64,000 nucleotides of DNA from Lytechinus pictus (taxonomy: Eukaryota > Echinodermata > Echinoidea > Temnopleuroida > Toxopneustidae). This document shows, piece by piece, positions 1 to 12,100 of the stretch. Positions within the stretch are counted from its first letter, which is position 1. Each line of letters begins with the position of its first letter. A program made the position numbers and the translations under genes. The DNA lies in contig NC_087247.1 of the NCBI RefSeq assembly GCF_037042905.1, positions 38,209,420-38,273,419 of the forward strand. Direction: 5' to 3'. The notes beneath the pieces were generated by a model. That model did not search any database and was not told the DNA's origin. It saw only the letters and a list, made by a program, of their open reading frames with translations.

Positions 1-63
1 AATTACAAGAACTCCTTTCAAGATTCCTTGTACAATTCTTGTATTTTATTGTTGTTATTACAG

Positions 64-191
64 GTCTGCTTCACCATACCATGGTTTTATGATTATGAAC
101 AGACTGAGCCTTCATAACCTAACTGAACCAATCACCAAGGATTTAGACTACACACTCCAAGAACCTTTCTTACTCTACAAGACTGCCAAAG
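64..191 (+). CDS. DCP1: DCP1 exon a: EVH1 core
   Basis: It is preceded by TTATTACAG and followed by GTATAG. The first base completes a codon. The exon then reads SASPYHGFMIMNRL and, further on, EPFLLYKTAK, the conserved EVH1 stretch of DCP1 (compare the SASPYHGF..NRLN..NL region of vertebrate DCP1A). It ends with one base of a split codon. Confidence 0.95.
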
Positions 192-3100
192 GTATAGGAT
201 ATTTATTGTACATTGTATTTCATATGATACAGAAATGGCAACGAATTGAAGTATTTTGAACAACGTGAAAAACTTCCAAACTAGGGTCGTGCCAAGAATG
301 AGTCAATTTCTCAGAGGTTAGAGACGCATGTTCAGCGGCGTATCAGGGGTCGGTGGCCAGGGGGGGGGCAAGAGCCAAAAATTTCCCGGTCATATCATGC
401 ATTGAACAGGTGCAATGGTGTAATGAGGCAACTATTTTGAGAAGGCCAGATATCGCGTATTGGGCAGAATTTATCTTTTAAAAAAGTTGCGAGCGAGCGA
501 AGCGAGCGAGCAAAAATTTTGACCTTTTTAATACAAAAATCCAATTTTGTGATAGATTTATACATGATATCCATGAGAATAATATATTTCACTCTTCTCT
601 CTTTAGATTCCTTTTTTTGTGGTCTGTACGCCACTGTGAACAGGATTCTTTGCGGCAGTGAAGAGTAAAAAAAAAAAAAAAAACAGGAGTGCAGCTACAG
701 CACATGTGCTAAAAAGCTGCTTTAAATAAGTCCCGAGCGAGCGAAGCGAGCGAGAAAAAAATCACCTTTTCATGAGAATCTAACTTTTAAGCTATTTTTT
801 GACATTTTATTCAGTAAATTAAATCATATCCTACACTTTTCCTTTGCTTTTCTCTCCTCCTTTTTTGTTTGTTCTTGTTTGTAGAACTTTTTGGGCCATG
901 GCCCAACCCTTCCATACGAAGTGCTGTGCGGTTGGGGTCCGGGGCGGAGCCCCCGGAACTTCTTGATATTAAAGCCATTTAAACCTCACAGATTGCTGCT
1001 ATTTTAATCAAATCACGGGTATAAATAGAATATAGCTTTTACACAACACATGTATTCAACCCAGTTGCGTAATGAACCAAATATTTGAGGGGTGAAACGT
1101 AGCAATGTGGGAAAACTTTGTAAAAAGTCGCCAGCGTTTAAAGCGAGCTGGAAAAAAATTGCCTATTGAAATTAAATTCTAATTATGTGATAGATTTTTC
1201 CATTATATTCAGCAAATAACACATTTCATTGTTTCCATCCATTTCATTATACGTTGTATCCTATAATTTATTTTATTTCCTCTTGGGTGTGGAACCCTCG
1301 CGCCTGTATGCCAATGATTGAACGTGATTTAAAGGGGGGCGTTATAGAGCCATTTGAAGGTTATAAATGAAGAGCCCCTACTGCGTGGGGTCTGGGGCAA
1401 AGCCCCGGTAGCTTATTTGCATATAATTTAGCAAACTTAAAGCACAATGTTGTTTGCAGTCCATCTTTCTTCCCGCTCTTTAATTTTAATCATCGGCAGC
1501 CCGGTCATATTATTTTTTTTTTCTTGTCCTTTTTCTTTGTTTTCCAATTTAGCTTTTGACTAATTACATACCTTCGTTTCCCGCTATTGTTTGCCATTTT
1601 GTCATCTTTTAATGTATTTCCCACCGTGCTATTGCATTACATAGGCATATTTCGGAATGATTTGTTCTTACTCAAATGTTCTTTCGTACATTTCCCGCTT
1701 TCCTTCCTTTGCATTAAAAAAAATTATTTGTGTTCTTTTCCCTTTCCCTTCCCTTTCCTTTCCCTCCTTTCCTTTTCCCCTTTCCCCTTTCCTTCCCCCT
1801 TTCCCTTTCTTTCTCCGTCCTTTTTTTCTTTTTCCCGTTTTTCTTTTGTTTTCCCGGTAAAATCTGCCAGGGGGGGCAAGTGCCCCCTGCCCCCCCCCCG
1901 CCTGTTACGCCACTGTGCATGTTGAGTATAGTCAGTATTGATTTGAGTCTTGAGATATCCTACATATGAGTCGAGGTAGCAGAAATTATAGACACAAATT
2001 GAATCAAGACAGTCCGGATTTTTAGTTATGAGTTACAAGTTGAGTCCAGTCAGCTAGTATTCGAGTCTTGAGTATTAGTCACACCAATTTGAGTCAAGTT
2101 AGCAGAAGTTAGAAGCACATGTAGTCAGGTATTTCACGGTTTGAGTCTTGGGTTACTGAGCATTCATGAGTCAAGTCAAGTCAAATCAGCAGGGATTTAA
2201 TTCTTGATTGATAGTCATGTCAAGTTGAGTCAAGAAAGCACAGGTTTAAAGCACAAGTTAAAGTCAAGTCAGGAGGTATGTGAGTCATATCAGAGGTTAG
2301 AGAATTTGTAACTAGATTCTACAGTGAAGAACTTCATGCTCGTTGGATAATTAAATTAGACAATTAATTCAGCAGGAGCCAGTCCACAATCAGCATTCAA
2401 ATAAATTATATCTGCAGTTAATAATCAAGTTCTAAGCAGAAGGAAAACAAAATTAATTTAAACAAAAATTAAGTTTTATGTTAAATCAAGGTTTTAGATT
2501 GTGTTGGGATGTTATAAATTTTGGTTTGATTAAATAGATATTTAAATTGCAATCATTCAACTTTCAAAAAAAAATTGCCAAAGAGGAAAAGAATAGCAAA
2601 TGCATAAATTAGTTACCTAGAAAGTATACTTATGGAAATAAATCCATCTGAGATTGTCAAATCATTGCTCTTTATAGATTACTGCCAAAGTAGAGCTCTT
2701 TGAAGAGGGATAATATTGGTTTTCCAACTCAACAAGACAAAAGAGAAATGTTCCAGGGGCTGAATAATTTTAGATTACAAATGTAGAGATTGCCAACATC
2801 TTGGACTGACCCATTAGCCTGAGAGCGAATGAGGATGAGACGGCAAAGAGATGGTTGTCCCAGAAGGAAAGCATCTTATTTCACTCTAAAAGATGGTTGA
2901 ATATTCTCTCAGGAGCTTGATGCATCAAGTAACCCACCACACTCACTTAGCAAATTAGAAATTATTCTTGCTTACAGATGCCCTCTCTACAGGTCCGGTA
3001 GGCTGCTTCATAAAGACGGTACAAAGAATGCCAAATGTGCAGACAAAGTTATTCATGACATATTGATAAATGGTCATGTATTTCAACAAATTCATTTGAA

Positions 3101-6100
3101 TGTCTGTAAAAATAATTTGCTCTGAAAGTTTATTGTAACAGCTAGAACTTCTATGCATGTTTCAGTCTTGGCAAAGGAATTCAATTTTTTTTAGATACTC
3201 AAAATTAATGTATTTATTCAAGTAATTTGTAAGGTAATGCATAATTTTACAAACAGTTGCTTTTTAGGGTGATGCTTTCATTCTCTCTCAAAAATTTCCC
3301 TCTCAGACCAGCATGTCATCAGGGAACTAACAAAACTTTGTATCTCAAATTCAATATTTTTTTTAAAGACAGAAGCTGTATTTTCAAATTATGGCAATGG
3401 TGATAACCTCATTATTTTCAGGAAACACTTTTATAATTCATATGGAGAATTCTTTTTAGGCAAAAGAAGGTTGCCACTTGATTATGCTCTATCTGTAAAG
3501 TGATGCTTCTTCTAAAGCTATCCTTATTTCGATTAAAACTTAGATACAAGGTTTAAGAGCCCATTAAAAATATACAATTTTAATAGGTGGATGTCTATAT
3601 ATCTAGGTTTAATGTGCAATCCAAATTGGTACTGGTAGGCTGTATGGCTTTTTCAACAGCCTCCCAAAATGATCTTCAGCATGAATAATCATTTATTTAG
3701 AAAAAAGAGCAAAATTGGTGTAATAATTATCAGAGCTTATAGTGAATTGAATTAACAAGACAACATGTATACATTGAGAAAGATCTGTTTTGTAAAAAAA
3801 AAATTGGGTCATGCATTTAGTTTCCAGTGTGAGCAGCCCATTTGTTTCCTTTGGCAAAACTGCTGGATATTATTAGTCAGTGGCAGGGTCCACTTTCAAT
3901 CCACTAAGTGCTATCTTCTATATGTTTTGATGTCACATCATCAATCCTTACATTGTTTGACCGTTGAGCACTGTACTTTTCCCTTTCTGTTTGGTCAGTT
4001 CAAGCTTTGTGCTCATGAAAAGACCCTTTTTAGTCTGTTATCAGGTAGTATAAATGGGATTCACACTTTTAGATCATCATCATGGATAGATCAAAGTAAT
4101 TTCTCTTTTTTTTATCTTTAGTTATTTGTAAATTTTATCTGTTTTTACATATTTTCAATTCTTCAGAAAGTAATAATTTGTCTTTATCCATCATAACACT
4201 TTTAGGTTAACAAATGTATGGCCATATTGAATGCATTCTGTTCATGATTCATTTGCTCTTACTGTAATGTCGTAAGTTCTGAAAGAGGAAAAAAAAAGAA
4301 TGTCAATAAAAGTTGGAAATGCAATAAGTTCAAATCCTGCCTGATAAGAATTTTCATCTCACAAAGCAGTAAGATGAATCAAAATTCCTTTAGATGTGAC
4401 AAGTTTAAATCAAATGCATGCACATGCAAGATCATATTGCATTTCCAATGCCCCATAAATGCCCAAGGAGCTGACTTCCGATGTACATCTTAACTTCCTT
4501 TCTATACTATCTGAAGGCAGGAAACCAGATACTGTTCAAAAGTACAGACTCCTTATGAGAGATTATTTGTGTCCTCCACAAATGACACATGTATGTCTAG
4601 TTATTTTCATTCTCTTTGTTGTATTGTAGTATGGTACAGAAATGTAAGAAATTCAAACAAGTCATCTTTTTCCAATTTTTTGTTATATAAAGAAAAGAAT
4701 GAAGATAAATGTCATTCATTTATCTTGTTGCTTTTTAACCCTCTGTGTTCTAATGGTTGGAATCGACAAGGTTTCGAGATGTTGGCAATTCAATTTTAAC
4801 TGTTCATTTTCTTATTTTATCATCTACAGCGATCTGTGGGATCTGGTTTTACAACAGGAATGATTGCATTAGATTTGCAGAGTTGATTCAAAGGTAAATT
4901 TATTTGTTGAAAGGAATAACTGGATGTGCAGTTTTAGAGTTTCTGACATAGAAGCTTATGACAACCCTCATCAGTACTTGGGCCTGTTTCATGAAACTGC
5001 AGAGTTATGCACAATCTTAGGATTAATCTAATCAAAATGTTTATCTCAACTTTGTGCAATTACACTAGCTAAAATTTGCATACTCAAATGTTTTGAATAT
5101 TTATACTGTTAAATACATCTCTAAGGGGAAGCATGTTGGTAATTTTCCTTTAAATGAAATTTATTTTCATGATTTGTTGATTCATGTCCAATTTTGTAAA
5201 TTTTTGGCTTATAATTTATTTTGGCTGTGCATCGTCCATTTTTCTGTAAAATCATTCATAATGTCGTTCATAAATATGCATGCAGCTTTGTGAAACATGC
5301 CCCTGGCCCAAAATGAAAGGGTCCCATCTGTGTTTTTAACCGGAATAAACTCTCCATTGTATAATTTGTCAATTCAATTAAGTGAACTAGGTCAGTGTTA
5401 ATTAATGGCAGGGAATTCATATATAGGGTGAAGCTGTATCAATTCATATTAAGGAGTTTGTATGTTATATCGATCCCTGAAGACATGCCTGATATGTTCT
5501 GATAAAATCCTTATTGATGCCCCAGATCATCTCATTTATCAAAATCTTGTGTATCTATCAATAACAATTACAGGATCTTTAGATCAAACCATCTTCCATG
5601 TTCTTCAAAATTTAAATTTCTAATGAACAAAAAACACATAGCACAAAATAAGTAAATAAATCATATACATGTGTGTGTAGGGAGATGGGGTATATAAATT
5701 ATGGTCACATAACAGTACATTAACCTGAAGTATAAAATAATAACATATTTTATATATATCGTACTGATGTATGACAATAAATATCCAGCTGATGCATTGT
5801 ACCCTTTTGGCCAAAACGCTTCAATCCTTATCTCAAAGTCCCTTGGAAAGGATATAGAACTTTCAGTTCCCATCTTTCTTACTGATATCATATGCATGAT
5901 TACCCTTGGTATGTTCCACAAATCCCTATCTTTTTGATCGAAAATTATGTAGATCCATCAATCTCTTTGATGCTTTCTATACACATACATCCCATCTGAC
6001 CTACTCTTTGATGTAAAATGATAATATAATATTTAATCCCTTAACCCTTTGCAAGTTGAATTAATTTTGGGGGGGATAATAATGACAATTGTTTCCATGA

Positions 6101-9100
6101 TATTTTCTTTAATTCAAGATTTCCATATTGCACCATTGATACTTATCATTATAAAGACGTTATCCAAGGACTATTGCCTTTTATTAGCTTATCTAATTTG
6201 AAGGGAGGGGAGAAAACTAATTATTACGATTGCTGAAATTAATTGTAGGAATGTGCAAGATTGCAACATTAGTGCGCAAAGGGTTAGATAAAAGATGTAG
6301 AGCCACAAATCTACAAGTTACTTTCTGAGATGCATACCTTCGATTTGCTGGTAATCAGACAAATTGACCAGATTTAGTGGTTTGACCAAATAATTTGTCA
6401 TGTAAAGCCCTGAAATTGTACCAGATGCAAGAGAACTCATAGCATTCTGCATATCAACTACCCTGTCCATTCATATTGCATTAGTACCTTTCGTTCATTC
6501 TTCCAAATTATTTGAAGGAAAATGATCACTGAAATCATCGCATGTATGGTAAAGTGTTAATAATGTAAAATATATTGGAGTGCCATCCAAGATTCCAGTT
6601 TTAATTATTTAAATTCATTTCATTCTTTCTGAAAATATGAATGACCTGGGGATATTCAGCACCCTCTGTCAGGAATGTTTTATAAAAAAAACTTCCTTGA
6701 ACACTTCTCTCTTTTTAGTGACAGACATCAGCTACAAACAAAAATAGCATCCAGAAACTTTCATCCCATTCTTTAAGAAGTGCTTGTGAAGTTGTTATAT
6801 ATCAAAAGAAAAAAAAGAGAATACACGTATTCTTGTTTTTTGTGAGGCAACCAATTGAAATTAATTTTGATGTGAAATTATATCCTCTAAAACATCTATG
6901 TTCTATTTTATAACATACACATTCATATAATGTGACGATGAACTGGAAGGGTGACAGATATTTTTCAGTAGATTTAACAAAACTATTGAGGGTAATATAT
7001 AATTTTCAATGCAACGGAACATCAAAATTGTCAAATAACTATGAAAATTAGAAAAAATCTTATTTCAAAAGCGATTCTTTTCTCTATGTATTTTCATTTC
7101 TATCTCATAAAATTTTAAAAGGAAAGTGCAGCAAGGAAAAAATACAATTATTGCCAGTTTAAAGATAAAGATGGGGAAATAAACTTTTAATACTTTCTGT
7201 TGCCCGGACAGGCGGACTGGGTGGAAATAAACAAACAAATTATCAAATTTATAATGAATATTCTTCTAGGCCCTATTGTATAAAATATACCATCATGGTA
7301 ATTTTGTCAGTCAATGGTATCTTCCATGAAATCCTTGAGTTTGATTGGCTGTTGAGCATTGTTACTTTGATAGTTACGGGTGGTAAACTTTAAGTTACCA
7401 TAATAGAAAAAAATAATGCAACAGAGTCCTGTTTTGCTATCTAAGGAAGAATGGAAAATAATCTTACTGAATTAAATGTTCTTTGAGCTTAGGAGCATGT
7501 TTTCTCTTCAATTTTTATCTTAAACACTGGTCAGTTTTAATTAATGTCAATTTTTTTTTACAAAATATTACCAGTAATAAACTCATTTAATCCTTATTTT
7601 TTAGAATTGCATTGATTTTGCAAAAGAACTACCTGGTTCTGAAAGCTAAAGACTTAACTTTATATATTTAAAGTATCAAAAGGGATTTTTCCAATTTTTT
7701 CTTTCCTTTTATGTATTGAAAAAATGTTATTGTGAAAGGTTACAATGGAGTGTTAAAGTGATATGAAAATCCTGACTTTGTGAACATCCCCCCCCAAAAA
7801 AAAAAATGTATTATTTAGTCAATATTTTCCTGCAAAACAATTGATGAGAATAGCCTTTGATAAAAGAAAAAAATATGTATACATATATTGTTGAATACAG
7901 AGAGTTGTATAGTCTCTTTTTTTATCAATGAGATAATTTGACATCAAACCAATATCAAGTCAAGCTTCAAATTTGCCTTATGAAAATCAGTCAGGTTTGC
8001 CAAATTATAGTCACTGCTGGGAGTGGATTCTGTGAAACAAACACATTTCTTCTCATGAAATTAACTTTGCTGTTGCACTATTTATTTCACTTTGACCTTG
8101 TGTAATATTTTACTTTTAAATTTATGTTGTTGTCAGTCACATTGATATATGCCTCAGTTGTTATTCCTTTAGGATTTGTATTTGTTTGTTTAACTTCAGT
8201 TGAAATATCAATAATACTTGTGCAGTCCGGCAATATGGTACCAAACCATGCACCATAATTCAGAGGTACAATGCATTCATTATAAAATTGTTATTCTTTC
8301 TCTTTTGTTTTCAAATATTTTTGGTGCTGTGTAGATTACTGGCCAAAATTCGACAGGAAGAGAAAGTCATTGCACCAAGCATGACTGCAGCCACAGATAT
8401 CATGTCAATGCTTAGCAAAGCACAGCATGAATATAAGGTGAGACCTAATTGATTTGAGATCAGTACTTCTGATTCAATGAATAAATTTGCAACAAGATAC
8501 AATTTGTCAAAATTTTGATGACAATAGCAGGTCATTCTTGCTTCCATCTGATGATGTTATTGTGAAGTTATGGTCTATCTGTGTTCAAAACAAATTATCA
8601 TCCATGGGAAAAGATTTTGTTTAGGATTACTATGCTACTGATGTGCTTTAGTATTTCCTTGTAATTTAAATGGTTTTCTGTGAAGTGCAATAATTCATAT
8701 ATTCTTGCATCTCTGATTTATTGAAGTAATATCACTGAATTAAAATATGTGTTAAGGGAAGGTAAAATGGGACCAGATATTTATTTTTTTCTGGCAAGGA
8801 TTTCCCCTTACAACGTACTCAACCCTCCACAGGACTGAAGAAAATGAGGCATTCTAGTTATGATTGTGACACATATTGTATGGTTACAAATTACAAATCT
8901 CATTTCAATTAAAAAAAAAATGGTTTTATACAGAGCTTTGTAATTGAAATGAGAATCAAAAACAATTTCTGTAATTCCTCCTGTAGAGCGCATCATGCTT
9001 ATGGTACATCGTCTTTTAAAAAATAGCAGCAGAGGTTTTCAGAACTATGCAAATTTATGGCTCTTGATGACTATGCTAACCATCATTGTAATTTGTGACT

Positions 9101-12100
9101 GGGAGGTCACATGCTTTGTTATAAAGAACATTTTATGAATATTTGACCTGTATTTTGTATAGGATGCCATACCAAGCAGTTTGTACATTTAACAATTGAA
9201 TATATTGCAGACAAGGAGCAGATTAATGATGTTTAATGGAATTTGGAGTTAGGGAGTGATGTGATCTGTGAATGCAAGAGGGCAGTATATCTTTATATCT
9301 TTACCTCTCACTATGAGTTTTATATTGTATCTCCTAGATGTGCAATTCATATTCCATATGGTAGTAGTAGAATTAGTTTGCCCAGTTGAAACAGAAAAAC
9401 AAATCAATATATTAAAAGAAATTGAATCTTGCTTAAAAGGCATCATAAAAGCAAAACACTTCATTCAAATTTAATGAAGTGCATATATGTTACAATTCAT
9501 TATTCCAATTTAAAAGAAAATTGCATGATTTTTGAAATTCAACATTAGTGGTTATCAGCCACTCAGCTACATGATGACTGAATAGCCCCATTCCTAATGA
9601 CTTAAATAACAGGTGACTTAAGTCATATTCAATAAAGCTTATAAAACAGCATATGGTGACATTTTTGTAAGTATAATTCTAGCACATATTGATAAAATAT
9701 TTTATGAAACTTTGCCCAGATGTCCACTGACATTTGGTCTAATTGCCAAAGTGACTCCATTCAAATTATGATATAGGGCCAAGTTTATATAAACAAAATT
9801 GCCGGTGGGGTTTGTTAATTTTTTTTTTTTGTCTGTGTGGTTGCTTGTTTTTCTTATTATATTTTTGGGTTTTTTTTTTCCAGCAAGGTACTAAGAAAAA
9901 GAGGAGTGTATCAGAGAGTGGTCCGTCTCCTATTGGACCTGGTGGTGATGGTGGTGGTGGAGGTGGAGCTGGAGTCATCAGACCGATCCCTGTTAAGGTT
10001 TCGCCAGGTATCTAAACCCATTTGCTTTAGTGGAAAGAAAGTACCTTTAATCTTGATGGGTAATTTTTCTTACAGATGAAAAGGAGCTTATCAGTGTGTG
10101 TCACTTCTCTCACAGGACTTGATGGTAATGGTTCCGAATGCTGCTTCATAAAGACTTACAATTATAACATTGCTATTGTTTAACTTCCATGGAAACTTGT
10201 GATTTTGATTGACTGTTAAGCCCTAAAACGTTGGTAGTTGCCACAATTGTAAGTCTATGAAAACAAATTCTTGCTATTGATGTTCGAGGAGTCAGAAAAT
10301 CAGTCCCTTTTAAAGTTTCTCCTGTTTTAAAACTTACAATTAAATTGATTGTAGATTTTTTGATGGATAGAAATTTCTTCAATTTCTATGGGAGGATGAG
10401 TAGAGTTTAATGATAAAAGCAAGATTTTCTAATTGATGAAAGGAGTAGTTTTGAGAAGAATCCTTATGCGTAAACCATTAGTTATTGTTTTGAGGAAGGA
10501 GTAATCAAACAAATCTGTTGTAAGTTTTACCTGGTGTCCTATAGTCATTGTCGATTTTGTGTTACTAGTCTCAAATTCATATGAAAGGAAATTGTTATGA
10601 ATTTGACTTCGATTTCTTATTGTAAATGTGAAACGAGGGTCCCATAACAGAAAAGGTTAGCGATTAATCATATAGGGTCTACGCTTGATTTTCATGATTG
10701 ATTGTGTCTTGTAGTCTATGCAATTAGTCGTAGAAAAATGTTCTTCAATCATTACCAAGCTTTGTGTAACGGGCCTCTGTACTTCACATTGATAGCCTCA
10801 GTCGTAGATGGAGAACAATGAATGTGATGGGTGTCATAATTTTGGAAGAACTGGTGATAAGCACAGTAATGAAATGCATCTATCTTCTGTAACCAGATAC
10901 ATCAGTTCATTATAACACCTATTCCTTTTATCTGAACAAGTGCAGTCCCGTAAATGCAAGGTGCTGGCTCATTATTAAACCTCATTATCGATCAACACCC
11001 TGGTTCCCTCAATACATCCTCAATACAGTAGCTGGCATCACGTATATACATGATACGCCTTATGTGCCTCCAGAGCTTCCTATAAGTTAGAAGGGCTCCC
11101 ACTGGGAACTAATGGTGATTTTGAATGGTTTGCCTCCGAAAAGATGGGCGGGAACTTAGAGAGATATGACAGGTAAAAGATAATGTTCAGAATATCTATT
11201 TGTGACAATCGTAGCGGTGTCACATCTTGGAGAGAAATATGACAAAATTTATGACAAAAGTAATGACAGTGTTCCAGAATACCACCTCATTGTCATTAAG
11301 TGCATCAATATACGCGTATACGCATATATTGATGCACTTAATCACAATGAGAGACAGGGCGCTATGAAGGATTTTTAGAAGAGAGGAATATGTAAGCCCT
11401 AACTAATTGTAGCATGAAAAAAATATTTTTGAAAATAGTCATGGATGATGAGTGAACCTAATACCACAATCTAAGCATAATAATTTGTATGCTTGACATT
11501 TAGTCAGCAGGGTGTTAGGATATTTGGTACTAAAAGATATGACAAAATTTATGACTGCTAAACACTGTCATAGATTTTGTCATATCCTTTGCTTGCATAT
11601 TGGGATCATGCACATTTTTTATATTTTTTTATGCGTGCTACAAGAAGAGACAAAATTTATGACAATTTTGATGACAAAAGTTATGACATATCCGCCAGAA
11701 TACAGATTCTGTCATATCTCTGAGAAAAGACAAAATATGGAGAAAAGACAATGTTCAGAATACCGCTCCTGGTTATTTATAACGTGCTTAAGACATACAT
11801 TATCTCGGCACTTACAGATTTATTATTACCCTGGTCATCGGATTCAATCAGTCATTCCCACAGACAATGTATGCACATCATGCACTCCCTGAGGAGTATT
11901 CCAGCCAGTTGCCATTGAGGCACACACAATTATAGACAAGCTACAATAACTTTCACATCTTACCGGGTACCCACGCAGCACCTGGATGGAAAGTAGCAGA
12001 GTGTGGATTAACGCTTTGCCAAAGGATGCTAGGCCTCTGGGATTCAAACACACGACCCTCTGATTAAAAGGTGGTAGTCCTAACCACTGCACCATGGCTC

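Larger units (their letters stand above)
192..4829 (+). other. DCP1 intron a/b with TIR composite and degenerate repeats
   Basis: This 4.6-kb intron contains the poly-G TIR composite (333-1916) and a stretch of degenerate GAGTCA/CAAGTCA motifs (about 1925-2310). The remainder, about 2310-4829, is AT-rich unique-looking sequence in which I see no coding or structural signal. Confidence 0.8.
4894..8334 (+). other. DCP1 intron b/c with three small MITE-like segments
   Basis: This intron contains a foldback at 4981-5309, an element with TAACCCTTTGC termini at 6041-6286 and a palindromic segment at 7272-7408. No coding signal is seen elsewhere in it. Confidence 0.75.

Noticed and set aside
11512-11892. 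126-codon plus-strand frame in a DCP1 intron
   Set aside because: It runs through the ATGACAAAATTT motif cluster and into the SINE; no coding character.
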